A stretch of DNA of 31,779 nucleotides from a virus, in IMG/VR virus record IMGVR_UViG_3300021962_000398, positions 1-31,779 of that record; one strand, 5' to 3'. Both the position numbers and the translations under genes were made by a program. The notes under the pieces are model-generated. The model searched no databases. It was not told the DNA's origin and saw only the letters and a list, made by a program, of their open reading frames with translations. Each line of letters begins with the position of its first letter. Within the stretch, counting starts at the first letter, position 1. This document shows positions 20,272 to 27,006 of this stretch, piece after piece.

Positions 20272-20453
20272 TGACAACCCGATCATTTATTGGAAAAACT
20301 GGAGATGTCTGGACCTGGGAAGAAACTCTAGAAGTTACAGAAGCACTTAAACAACTTCATACTTCTAAATTTGCTGGCAACTATGAAGGACCACTTTATG
20401 CACCACACCCTGATTTGAAGAAACCAAATGAATACAAATCCACTGACTCCTGA
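20271..20453 (+). CDS. small hypothetical protein
   Basis: A 60-residue protein starting at a TAATG overlap with a GGAGGAAA site (20259-20266). It opens TTRSFIGKTGDVWTWEETLE, probably a beta hairpin plus helix, and ends in a Pro-rich stretch (PLYAPHPDLKKPNEY). It overlaps the next gene by 26 bases. Not recognised. Confidence 0.57.
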   Translation: MTTRSFIGKTGDVWTWEETLEVTEALKQLHTSKFAGNYEGPLYAPHPDLKKPNEYKSTDS

Positions 20454-20646
20454 CGAAGTACAAAAAGCAGCAGAACAATTCTTTCCGCTGTTTGATATTG
20501 TACGCAATCGTATGCCTGCCAATGCTACAACAGAAGACACACTTAAAGTGATGGAAACTGTATGTAGTTTAGCGCAGAAACTTCGTGCAGAAGAAGAGAA
20601 AACAAAGTTTGGTTTTAACAAAAATGAAACTGCGTCTAACGCCTAA
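20428..20646 (+). CDS. small hypothetical protein
   Basis: A 72-residue, all-helical protein: LTPDEVQKAAEQFFPLFDIV, then TTEDTLKVMETVCSLAQKL and a charged tail. The pattern suggests a three-helix bundle. Overlaps of 26 and 23 bases with its neighbours are longer than usual here, but each frame keeps a coherent composition. Not recognised. Confidence 0.58.
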   Translation: MNTNPLTPDEVQKAAEQFFPLFDIVRNRMPANATTEDTLKVMETVCSLAQKLRAEEEKTKFGFNKNETASNA

Positions 20647-20797
20647 TCAACAACTATGGGCTGATGTGTTCCGTTGTGCTGTTCAAAGATCTAACATTTA
20701 TTTTGATGCACAAGATTTAGACAGACACGCTAGAGAACATACTACAGTTATATTAGCACTACAAAAAGGTGAAGAGTTCTGGAGACAATTTCTGTGA
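20624..20797 (+). CDS. small protein of the CAxQRxxIY type (copy 2)
   Basis: A 57-residue protein; ATG 20624 is chosen over 20585 to limit overlap. VFRCAVQRSNIYFDAQDLDR and AREHTTVILALQKGEEF match the protein at 18534-18710 in order and spacing. The N-terminus (MKLRLTPNQQLWAD) differs. It ends in the GTGA start of the next gene. Function unknown. Confidence 0.62.
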   Translation: MKLRLTPNQQLWADVFRCAVQRSNIYFDAQDLDRHAREHTTVILALQKGEEFWRQFL

Positions 20798-20931
20798 GCG
20801 ATACAGATCCTACATCTCCTTGGTATGAGTTTATCTCATACTGTCGTTGTTGCGACAGTTTAGGCATACCTATTCGTCTACAATCGTTTATGCGCTATCA
20901 GCAGTATTTAAAAGAAATTGGTTTGATATGA
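20794..20931 (+). CDS. small Cys-containing protein (GTG start)
   Basis: A 45-residue protein with a GTG start in a four-base overlap. It reads PWYEFISYCRCCDSLGIPIR and then RLQSFMRYQQYLKEIG; three Cys occur within four residues (CRCC). It ends with the ATGA start of the next gene. Very short, supported mainly by tiling between overlaps. Confidence 0.5.
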   Translation: MSDTDPTSPWYEFISYCRCCDSLGIPIRLQSFMRYQQYLKEIGLI

Positions 20932-21158
20932 TTAAAGCATTTGTTACTTGGTTTTTTTCTCCTTCTAGAAAAGAAATGATATGCGAAGAACCAGACATTT
21001 ATTCAAAGATTATTGAACTTGAAAATCGTATTGCAAGATTAGAAGAAGAAAATATTGAAACCTCAAATACTCTTTATGAGATAATGAACTCTATTGATGC
21101 AGTTGATGTCCGTATAGATATACTGACTGGAGAAAACTGGATTGAAAAGAATGTATGA
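20928..21158 (+). CDS. small membrane-anchored coiled-coil protein
   Basis: A 76-residue protein. The first 12 residues (MIKAFVTWFFSP) are hydrophobic and could anchor it. From KIIELENRIARLEEENIE on it forms a clear heptad coiled coil, followed by a short acidic end. ATG 20928 is taken; the open frame extends upstream only within the previous gene. Not recognised. Confidence 0.58.
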   Translation: MIKAFVTWFFSPSRKEMICEEPDIYSKIIELENRIARLEEENIETSNTLYEIMNSIDAVDVRIDILTGENWIEKNV

Positions 21159-21327
21159 AAACCTCGATACATTTGAAAAAGCACTTTCTCATTTCAGCAC
21201 AAGAGTTGATATCATCGTTGCCCTTGAAATGGGAGGTAAGTTAAGTGCTGAAACTGCTTACAAAAACATTAAAATGGAACTCAAAGAACTCAAACGAGTT
21301 CGTAAGCAATGGAAAAAGGATATGTAG
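21151..21327 (+). CDS. small helical protein
   Basis: A 58-residue protein, entirely helical: LDTFEKALSHFSTRVDIIVA, then LSAETAYKNIKMELKELKRV. The basic C-terminus (RKQWKKDM) could bind RNA or DNA. ATG 21151 is preferred to the TTG at 21142. It overlaps the preceding gene by eight bases. Not recognised. Confidence 0.57.
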   Translation: MYENLDTFEKALSHFSTRVDIIVALEMGGKLSAETAYKNIKMELKELKRVRKQWKKDM

Positions 21328-21442
21328 TAAATGTGGTGAAGAGAAACCACTTGACAAGAACCACTTCCAGGTAGTAAAATACTTTCGTTATGGATTCTCG
21401 TACTACTGCAACGAGTGCAACAAACCCAAACCCAGAGATTGA
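21245..21442 (+). CDS. zinc-ribbon-like small protein (GTG start uncertain)
   Basis: The frame codes for RICSKCGEEKPLDKNHF followed by YYCNECNKPKPRD: two CX2C pairs 22 residues apart, the pattern of a treble-clef or zinc-ribbon module seen in small phage proteins and HNH nucleases (no HNH is present). No ATG exists in the open frame. The only start with a ribosome site is GTG 21245, eight bases after GGAGG (21232-21236), which makes a 65-residue protein with an 83-base out-of-frame overlap with the gene before it. The zinc module is convincing; the start is not. Confidence 0.55.
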   Translation: MLKLLTKTLKWNSKNSNEFVSNGKRICSKCGEEKPLDKNHFQVVKYFRYGFSYYCNECNKPKPRD

Positions 21443-21444
21443 TT

Positions 21445-21990
21445 ATGGACTTTGACTACAAAAAGCATTCTCTTGAGCATCTTGAAGAATGGTTGCATGA
21501 TGCACTAGACTGTGAGGATGTGACACCACAAGAAATCTACGACACTATCGTAAATGTTGTGGATGAGAATATTGAGTATCACAAAAGCTATTTGACTAAG
21601 AATATTGAAGTTCTTTCTCTGCTAAAAGGTAATCGACCTGTTGATTTTGATGATTGTATGCCAGAGTGGGGGCATAGTGATATGGAAGCACTCAAATATA
21701 CCGAAGAAGAACTGGATGCAATGTGTGATGCTGCGGCAAAACAAGAAGAGAAAGATAAGTGCCGTGAGTATAACCTAAGAGAAGCAGAATACTATAACAA
21801 GCGAGCACAACTTGATGCTGAATACGATAAAGTCGTAAAGTGGCGTCTTCCTGTTGAAGTTGATGGGTTGACTGGTGATTGCTATGTTGAATTTCCTGAA
21901 GATTTACTTGCAGCAGCAAATCTCAAAGAAGGTGATCAAGTAGAATGGGTTGATAAAGGTGATGGTTCTTATCTTCTGCGGAAAGTTTGA
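21445..21990 (+). CDS. two-domain protein with AbrB-like C-terminus
   Basis: A 181-residue protein; ATG 21445 follows the previous stop by two bases. Residues 1-64 form a helical domain (HSLEHLEEWLHDALDCEDV...) and 65-130 an acidic linker. Residues 133-181 read WRLPVEVDGLTGDCYVEFPE, then DLLAAANLKEGDQVEWVDKG and DGSYLLRK, which matches the swapped-hairpin SpoVT-AbrB-like fold (strand, P-[DE]-x-L, GD-x-[VL]-x-W, strand). AbrB-like domains bind DNA as dimers and often serve as transition-state regulators or antitoxins; cyanobacterial hosts carry their own. A phage regulator is likely. The next gene starts inside its stop. Confidence 0.7.
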   Translation: MDFDYKKHSLEHLEEWLHDALDCEDVTPQEIYDTIVNVVDENIEYHKSYLTKNIEVLSLLKGNRPVDFDDCMPEWGHSDMEALKYTEEELDAMCDAAAKQEEKDKCREYNLREAEYYNKRAQLDAEYDKVVKWRLPVEVDGLTGDCYVEFPEDLLAAANLKEGDQVEWVDKGDGSYLLRKV

Positions 21991-22184
21991 TGTATACGAT
22001 TCAACTTCTTGCACCCCTTGTTGGTGCTGTGTGCTTTGAAAACTTTACAGAAATGCAAGGAACTTTATGTAATGTTAGACAAAATCCACCATCTGTGGTA
22101 AAATATTATGAACCTGGTAAATCCTGTTATAAAAATGGGATTTTCTATGAAAAATGTGAAAATAGCCCTGAGGTTAAGTATTAA
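21990..22184 (+). CDS. small Cys-rich, possibly exported protein
   Basis: A 64-residue protein; ATG 21990 shares one base with the previous stop. A hydrophobic start (MYTIQLLAPLVGAVCF) could be a signal peptide or anchor. Four Cys (15, 27, 46, 56) are spread over a polar domain. Ends at a TAATG overlap. Not recognised. Confidence 0.58.
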   Translation: MYTIQLLAPLVGAVCFENFTEMQGTLCNVRQNPPSVVKYYEPGKSCYKNGIFYEKCENSPEVKY

Positions 22185-22414
22185 TGGCACTATCTGAATC
22201 TGTAGAACAAAGTCTAAAAGAAGCAGAAGCAGCATTGCGTAATGCACTTGCATATGCTGCACGTCAAGAAAAACCTTTTGTTGCAAGAGAAATCTCTTCA
22301 ATGATTTGTTCTATTGATAATCTTATTCGAGTAGATCAACTGGTTGATAAACTGGAAGATAGATTGAATGGATTTGGTGATGATAAAGGTTCTTTCGGAA
22401 ATTTCTTTGGTTAA
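22184..22414 (+). CDS. small conserved helical cyanophage protein
   Basis: A 76-residue protein starting MALSESVEQSLKEAEAALRN, then ALAYAARQEKPFVAREIS and a helix VDQLVDKLEDRLN, ending in a Gly/Phe-rich tail (GDDKGSFGNFFG). The ALSESVEQSLKEAExxLRNAL start is one I recall from many cyanophages. It is all alpha-helical. It is the last gene before a 94-base gap. Function unknown. Confidence 0.66.
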   Translation: MALSESVEQSLKEAEAALRNALAYAARQEKPFVAREISSMICSIDNLIRVDQLVDKLEDRLNGFGDDKGSFGNFFG

Positions 22415-22451
22415 GAACTTTTACAACACTCTAAAGACAATATTAAGAAAT

Positions 22452-22480
22452 ATCACATCTCCCTTAAATAGTGTTAGGAT
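22452..22480 (+). promoter_or_regulatory. weak sigma-70-like promoter
   Basis: ATCACA (22452-22457), 17 bases, TAGGAT (22475-22480), each four of six to consensus, in the 94-base gap before the ATG at 22509. CGGGAG (22494-22499) serves as ribosome site. Confidence 0.35.
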
Positions 22481-22508
22481 ATGGACATAATCACGGGAGC
22501 AAACATCT

Positions 22509-22673
22509 ATGACTCTTTCATCTGGAAAACAAGAAAAACTTACTGAAGATGAGTGGAAAGAAATGGATGCACTCAGAAAAGTAATTAAACAAGCACCACA
22601 AACAGTTCATCCAGATAAAATGGAACAGTTCACTGAATACTTGGTGCGAAGTTTGAAAGAAATGGGAAATTAA
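22509..22673 (+). CDS. small hypothetical protein
   Basis: A 54-residue helical protein with CGGGAG ten bases upstream of the ATG. It reads LTEDEWKEMDALRKVIKQAP, then PDKMEQFTEYLVRSLKEM. It stands alone between a probable promoter and a terminator. Not recognised. Confidence 0.62.
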   Translation: MTLSSGKQEKLTEDEWKEMDALRKVIKQAPQTVHPDKMEQFTEYLVRSLKEMGN

Positions 22674-22676
22674 TAG

Positions 22677-22704
22677 AGAGGGGCAGAAATGTCCCTCTTT
22701 TTTT
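22677..22704 (+). terminator. rho-independent terminator
   Basis: AGAGGGGC (22677-22684) pairs with GTCCCTCT (22691-22698), one wobble, loop AGAAAT, then seven T residues. Ends the long early-type region. Confidence 0.85.
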
Positions 22705-22711
22705 CTAAATA
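22704..22711 (+). promoter_or_regulatory. late-like box TCTAAATA
   Basis: TCTAAATA, one mismatch from TATAAATA, directly after the terminator T-run and 14 bases before the ATG at 22726. The location matches the arrangement at 5183. Confidence 0.42.
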
Positions 22712-22725
22712 CTTGAAAAAGGGTT

Positions 22726-24372
22726 ATGGCAGCAGTAGCAGATCCTAAAGAAAATCTTGCATGTTTAGCATTTGCATATTTTCTAGTGCATCCTGATTAT
22801 AAAAAAGATTCAGATCAACATAAACAAGATTGGATTGATATTTTCAAAGATTTTAAAATAACTCAACTATCTCAAGAATATAAAGCACACTTAGAACCAA
22901 ACTTTAATTTCGCAGTTCTTAAAAGTAAATATGCTTTTAATACTGGAAAAGGTGATATGCACCTGGAAGCAATTTATAATCAAATGGTAAGTCTTTTTGA
23001 CTCAAGTTTTTTGAAGGCGGGAAAGGATTATAGAATCTACGGGCAGGATAGCGTATTTGTTGATGTCATAAAAAATAAGTGTTTAACTAGACTTTCAAAA
23101 GTATTTGCAGATGCCTTATCGGCGGGAGCAAGCGTAACTAATTTAACTCCCGCCGATTTTTATATCGTAAATCATTCCATAGTAAATCAAATTAAAAAAG
23201 ATTTCACCGATACCATCATAAATCCAAAAAAAGACGAAACTATTCTCCTCAATTATTTTAAGTATAAAGATAAAACTTATTCTGGACTTATAAAAAAGTA
23301 TCTAAAATCAGGTGATTTAATTCCAGTATCTCATAAAATGCCAAAGGGAAGAGAATCATCGACATCAGTAAAACTTGCAGGTGATTTGAAAAATATTGGA
23401 AAAGTTCCTAAAAGTAATCTAGATCCATATTCTCAACTGGTGATTGTTTTGAATGGAAAATCTCCAAATCAAGTTGAAAGAATAATTGAAGATGTAATTG
23501 ATATTAAGTATGACAAATGGGATATTAGAGATGGTGGTTCTGCATCAACTTGGAAACTATTTTTTGATTTTAATTATAAGAAAATAGATCCTCAATTTGA
23601 TAATACTATTTTTGGTTTAGAACCGTTACCAGCAAACGGCGCTGGTAGTTTTAATGGTAAGTTTTATATTAGTACCTCTCAAAGTGCAAGTACACCTTGG
23701 GTTGCAGGAATGGCACCTACTTCATTAGAACCATTTTTAAAAAGATATCCTGGATATAATCAAATTATGAACGTACTGAGTAGTAAAATGAAAAGAATGT
23801 TTGATAATATTATCCTAAGTAATTTACAATCTCAAAATAGAGCAACTGCAGTGAATCAGTTTAATCAAATTAAACAACTCCCAGAATATCGAAAGTGTAT
23901 AGCATTATTATCCACTAAAAAGTTTCATTCTTTTAAAGAATTGTTGAAAGTTATGGAACCATTTTTTGGGAAGATTTCGTATCCAGACGGATTTGAAAAA
24001 TATTTGAAAGGAATGATTTATTCAATAAAAAAAGAGGGTGGATTTAGATCCAATCTAGATGTCATTCCTAGAGAACAACTTAAGTGGAATGAGAAACAAC
24101 AAAAATATACAACAGTACCAGATAGACTTCCAGAACACTATACTTCACTGCAAATGTCTTATTTCTTCTTCGTAGGGGGAAGATCCTTTAGAACTTTCTT
24201 AAAAAAATCAATTTTCTTCACTATTTTTGGTGCGATTACAAAAAGAGGATTTAATGCAGTTGGTGGGGGTTCTGGTACAACTAATCTATTAACAAAAAAA
24301 GTGAGTTTTAATAAAATGTATGAAGATGTGGAAGTATCATTAACTGCTGCTCCTCATTTAATCATGTTGTGA
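22726..24372 (+). CDS. 548-residue protein of unknown role, nuclease-like motif
   Basis: The largest gene of the window. Residues 142-148 (PADFYIV) and, 50 residues later, GDLIPVSHKMP (196-206) follow a pattern PADxYxV...LIPxSxK that resembles the metal-binding half-sites of PD-(D/E)XK nucleases (Asp144, Lys204), although the usual acidic residue before Lys is Ser-His here. The rest has a helical middle (FLKRYPGYNQIMNVLSSKMK) and a C-terminal region with MSYFFFVGGRSFRTFL. A late-like promoter suggests expression with virion genes; similar long proteins of unknown function occur in other T4-like marine phages as I recall. AT-rich relative to the following genes. Function undecided. Confidence 0.6.
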   Translation: MAAVADPKENLACLAFAYFLVHPDYKKDSDQHKQDWIDIFKDFKITQLSQEYKAHLEPNFNFAVLKSKYAFNTGKGDMHLEAIYNQMVSLFDSSFLKAGKDYRIYGQDSVFVDVIKNKCLTRLSKVFADALSAGASVTNLTPADFYIVNHSIVNQIKKDFTDTIINPKKDETILLNYFKYKDKTYSGLIKKYLKSGDLIPVSHKMPKGRESSTSVKLAGDLKNIGKVPKSNLDPYSQLVIVLNGKSPNQVERIIEDVIDIKYDKWDIRDGGSASTWKLFFDFNYKKIDPQFDNTIFGLEPLPANGAGSFNGKFYISTSQSASTPWVAGMAPTSLEPFLKRYPGYNQIMNVLSSKMKRMFDNIILSNLQSQNRATAVNQFNQIKQLPEYRKCIALLSTKKFHSFKELLKVMEPFFGKISYPDGFEKYLKGMIYSIKKEGGFRSNLDVIPREQLKWNEKQQKYTTVPDRLPEHYTSLQMSYFFFVGGRSFRTFLKKSIFFTIFGAITKRGFNAVGGGSGTTNLLTKKVSFNKMYEDVEVSLTAAPHLIML

Positions 24373-24396
24373 CACTTTTGAAACTGGTGCACTGAC

Positions 24397-24425
24397 TTGA
24401 CGTTCCTTCTTTTCTGTGTAAGAAT
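24397..24425 (+). promoter_or_regulatory. possible sigma-70 promoter
   Basis: TTGACG (24397-24402), 17 bases, AAGAAT (24420-24425), in the 122-base gap before the ATG at 24495. The gap also contains an imperfect repeat of TTAGACAT/AATGTCTAA around 24434-24465. Confidence 0.4.
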
Positions 24426-24494
24426 ATAAGAGTTAGACATAGAGATTTCTATCGAAGAATGTCTAATGATTCTTATTCCAAAAGAAGGAACACC

Positions 24495-25460
24495 ATGACA
24501 ACAAAACAAAGCGTCGATTTGACGGATAAAATCAGCACGATAAAAATTGGATTCGGTGAATTTGAAAAAATCACACAATGTCCAGTTCAACGTAATCACG
24601 ACAAACGTGCAAAAGACAAGAAAACCCGTGAAAAATTGGGTATTTTGCAACCACAACATTGCATAGTATCAGTTGCAGTCCTTAGGGAGGATTCTTATGA
24701 TCCTACCAGCGGCGTAACGTACATGAAAGATACTACGTTTTTGATTGATGGGCACACTCGCAGAAAGTTTTGGCAACTTGGATATTCTGATAAAATCCCA
24801 GAGTATGTAATTGCTAGTAAGTTTTCTGTCGAATCTATCAAAGAACTGCGTGAATTGTATTATACTTACGACAATTCAAGTAATACTGAAAAACCAGCAG
24901 ATCTTGCCTATGGTGCATGTCGTCTGTTGAATCTACAATTACAAAATCATAAGTTGTACGAAGTTAGTGCTTTTACTTGGGCAGCACACTTTTACAACAA
25001 AAACATTTTCACAAAATCAACATCTTATGATGGATTTGGTTTGGGACAAATTTACTCTGTATTCAAAGATGAAGTACAGTTCCTTGATTCTTTCAAATGG
25101 AACGCACCTTATAAGATTCATGGGTGGATACGCACAGCAGCACTGCTTTTCTTGAAAAAGTACAATAACGAAACATCGAAAGAAATTGTAAAACGTGTAT
25201 TTACTGATGATTTTCAAGGTAAAGATTCAGAGGGTAGGTTAGATGGCGTTACAAATATGATTCAATGGTTGAAAAAACCAGATGAGGAATGGGCACAATC
25301 GTTTTCAACTATTCCTGTTTTTGTAGAAAAATCTTTATACTGGTTGAATCAAGCATATCTTGAAGATACTGAAGGTAAAGAACGTGTTTCTAAAAAAGGA
25401 AGTCATATCGGAACATTGGATAATTATGTTCAAAAAGCATCTGTTGTTGCAGCAGCATGA
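24495..25460 (+). CDS. ParB-like (ParB/Srx-fold) domain protein
   Basis: A 321-residue protein. ATG 24495 with GAAGGA five bases upstream is preferred to the ATG at 24459. Residues 83-93 (LIDGHTRRKFW) followed by LGYSDKIPEYVI match the core of ParB N-terminal-like domains (xxDGHHRxxAxxxxGxxxVPVxV), which bind a nucleotide or act as a nuclease. The next section, ELRELYYTYDNSSNTEKPADL, has the length and polarity of the adjoining ParB helices. The C-terminal 190 residues are helical and unrecognised. No ParA is nearby, so partition is unlikely; single ParB-like proteins in phages often sit with DNA-modification genes. Followed by a terminator. Confidence 0.62.
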   Translation: MTTKQSVDLTDKISTIKIGFGEFEKITQCPVQRNHDKRAKDKKTREKLGILQPQHCIVSVAVLREDSYDPTSGVTYMKDTTFLIDGHTRRKFWQLGYSDKIPEYVIASKFSVESIKELRELYYTYDNSSNTEKPADLAYGACRLLNLQLQNHKLYEVSAFTWAAHFYNKNIFTKSTSYDGFGLGQIYSVFKDEVQFLDSFKWNAPYKIHGWIRTAALLFLKKYNNETSKEIVKRVFTDDFQGKDSEGRLDGVTNMIQWLKKPDEEWAQSFSTIPVFVEKSLYWLNQAYLEDTEGKERVSKKGSHIGTLDNYVQKASVVAAA

Positions 25461-25480
25461 TGCCATAAGTTGTCCTAATA

Positions 25481-25508
25481 CCAGGGTGCTTGACGCCCTG
25501 GTTTTTTT
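25481..25508 (+). terminator. rho-independent terminator
   Basis: CCAGGGTG (25481-25488) pairs with CGCCCTGG (25494-25501), one wobble, loop CTTGA, then seven T residues. Confidence 0.88.
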
Positions 25509-25518
25509 GTGCGACAAT
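25490..25518 (+). promoter_or_regulatory. sigma-70-like promoter overlapping the terminator
   Basis: TTGACG (25490-25495) begins in the hairpin loop; after 17 bases comes GACAAT (25513-25518). Predicted start near 25525, 15 bases before the helicase ATG. Confidence 0.55.
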
Positions 25519-25539
25519 TTATTCATTGGTTCATAATTC

Positions 25540-26784
25540 ATGATTTCCTTTCGCCCTCACCAGCAAGAATGTCTTGAGGAAACTGCAATTTATCCCAAAG
25601 GTATTATCTGTGCAACGACAGGTGCAGGTAAAACTCTTGTAGGCATTGGTGACACAATAAGAGAGTTTGAGAAAGAGACACCACAAACTGTTGTGGTTGT
25701 TGCTCCTCGTATTTTGCTTGCGAATCAACTGTCTTCTGAGTATCTTGAACACATTGACAATGTTGCTGTTCTTCATGTTCACTCAGGAGAGACAACTCAC
25801 TTTAGCACTACAAAACCTGCAGATATTCAGCACTGGGATCAGATAGTGAAGGTGGCATTTAATCCCGATGCTCCTAAACATAAACTAATTTTCACCACTT
25901 ATCATTCTCTGCACAAGATTAAGGAAGCAGGTATCAAGGTGAATACAATTCATTTTGATGAAGCACATAACAGTGTGCAAAAGAACTTCTATGTTGCTAC
26001 TGAACACTTCAGTCAACATGCTGATCGTTGCTATTTTTATACTGCAACTCCAAAGTATTCTTCAACTCCTAATAAACCTGGCATGAATAATGTTCAGGTT
26101 TATGGCAACATCATTGCTAACATTGCTGCGCCACGAATGGTGAACGAAGGTTACATCATTCCTCCCAAGATTGTTGCCAAGCAAGTATCTTTGGACAGCA
26201 CAAATGCCTTTGAACGAGATCGTAATCATCTGCTGGAAAGTATTGATGACTCTGGTGTTTCTAAGATTCTCATTTGCTCCAAAGCAACCAAACAAATCAT
26301 TGCTTTGATGTCACAAACTGACTTCTGCCAAGAAGTGACTGAACGTGGGTATTCTTGGATGGTGATTACTTCTAAGACTGGTGCAATTATTGATGGTAAG
26401 AAAGTGAATCGTGAGGAGTTCTTTGATACTCTACACAAGTGGAGTGTTGATGATTCCAAGAAGTTTATTCTTCTTCACTACTCTATCCTGTCTGAAGGTA
26501 TCAATGTTTCTGGTTTAGAATCTGTTATTTTTATGCGCTCCATGGATGTGATTGGCATTACTCAAACCATTGGACGTGTGGTAAGATTGCACCACAATGA
26601 TGCCAAGAGACTTCGCACTGGTGAGATTGAACCTGGCAATCTATCACAATATCAGAAATCTTATGGACTTGTGATTGTACCTACCTTCAACTCTGTTGGT
26701 ATCAACACCACGAAGAAGATTCAGAGTGTTGTTGATACCATCTTTGCTAAAGGTGAACCTGCTATTTCGGTAACAAAAAGATGA
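25540..26784 (+). CDS. SF2 DEAH/ResIII-type helicase
   Basis: A 414-residue superfamily 2 helicase with all main motifs: Q-like RPHQQ (5-9), Walker A ATTGAGKT (25-32), motif Ia VVAPRILLANQ, motif II DEAH (140-143), motif III TATP (168-171), motif V SEGINV (318-323) and motif VI QTIGRVVR (342-349). The order and spacing match the ResIII/RecG/UvsW branch that moves on DNA. It is shorter than T4 UvsW (which helps remodel replication forks), so it could be a UvsW counterpart or a helicase partner of the nuclease and methyltransferase downstream. A private promoter overlaps the terminator upstream. It overlaps the next gene by four bases. Confidence 0.88.
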   Translation: MISFRPHQQECLEETAIYPKGIICATTGAGKTLVGIGDTIREFEKETPQTVVVVAPRILLANQLSSEYLEHIDNVAVLHVHSGETTHFSTTKPADIQHWDQIVKVAFNPDAPKHKLIFTTYHSLHKIKEAGIKVNTIHFDEAHNSVQKNFYVATEHFSQHADRCYFYTATPKYSSTPNKPGMNNVQVYGNIIANIAAPRMVNEGYIIPPKIVAKQVSLDSTNAFERDRNHLLESIDDSGVSKILICSKATKQIIALMSQTDFCQEVTERGYSWMVITSKTGAIIDGKKVNREEFFDTLHKWSVDDSKKFILLHYSILSEGINVSGLESVIFMRSMDVIGITQTIGRVVRLHHNDAKRLRTGEIEPGNLSQYQKSYGLVIVPTFNSVGINTTKKIQSVVDTIFAKGEPAISVTKR

Positions 26785-26963
26785 AAGAAGGATTTATTGT
26801 AGGTGATGGCACATATGCTGCCATTCCTTTCGGAAAAAAACAACTCATGATCATTCACAATGGACAACAACTAGATGTTGTCAACACTGTGGCGCAGGCA
26901 CATGCCTACATTAAGCAACACAAAAAGTCCAGTTCGCAAAGTGGCACAGTGATTCCCCACTGA
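26781..26963 (+). CDS. small protein coupled to the helicase
   Basis: A 60-residue protein starting at an ATGA overlap with the helicase gene. The first 45 residues form a small mixed domain (FIVGDGTYAAIPFGKKQLMI, then NTVAQAHAYIKQH) and the tail is polar (KKSSSQSGTVIPH). Coupling suggests a helicase cofactor. Not recognised. Confidence 0.6.
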   Translation: MKEGFIVGDGTYAAIPFGKKQLMIIHNGQQLDVVNTVAQAHAYIKQHKKSSSQSGTVIPH

Positions 26964-27006
26964 CGCCAGAATCCATGTATCTTTAATTCGTAGTCAATTC
27001 CTACTC

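Noticed and set aside
24373-24494. Possible small RNA in the gap before the ParB-like gene
   Set aside because: Only a short imperfect inverted repeat (about 24434-24465) and a promoter-like pair were found; no terminator follows.
24495-25460. Plasmid partition protein ParB
   Set aside because: Only the N-terminal ParB-like core is present; no ParA gene or parS-like repeats are seen nearby.
26960-26988. Possible promoter before the nuclease gene (CTGACG-17-TTAATT)
   Set aside because: The -10 matches only three of six bases; it could be real but is not supportable alone.
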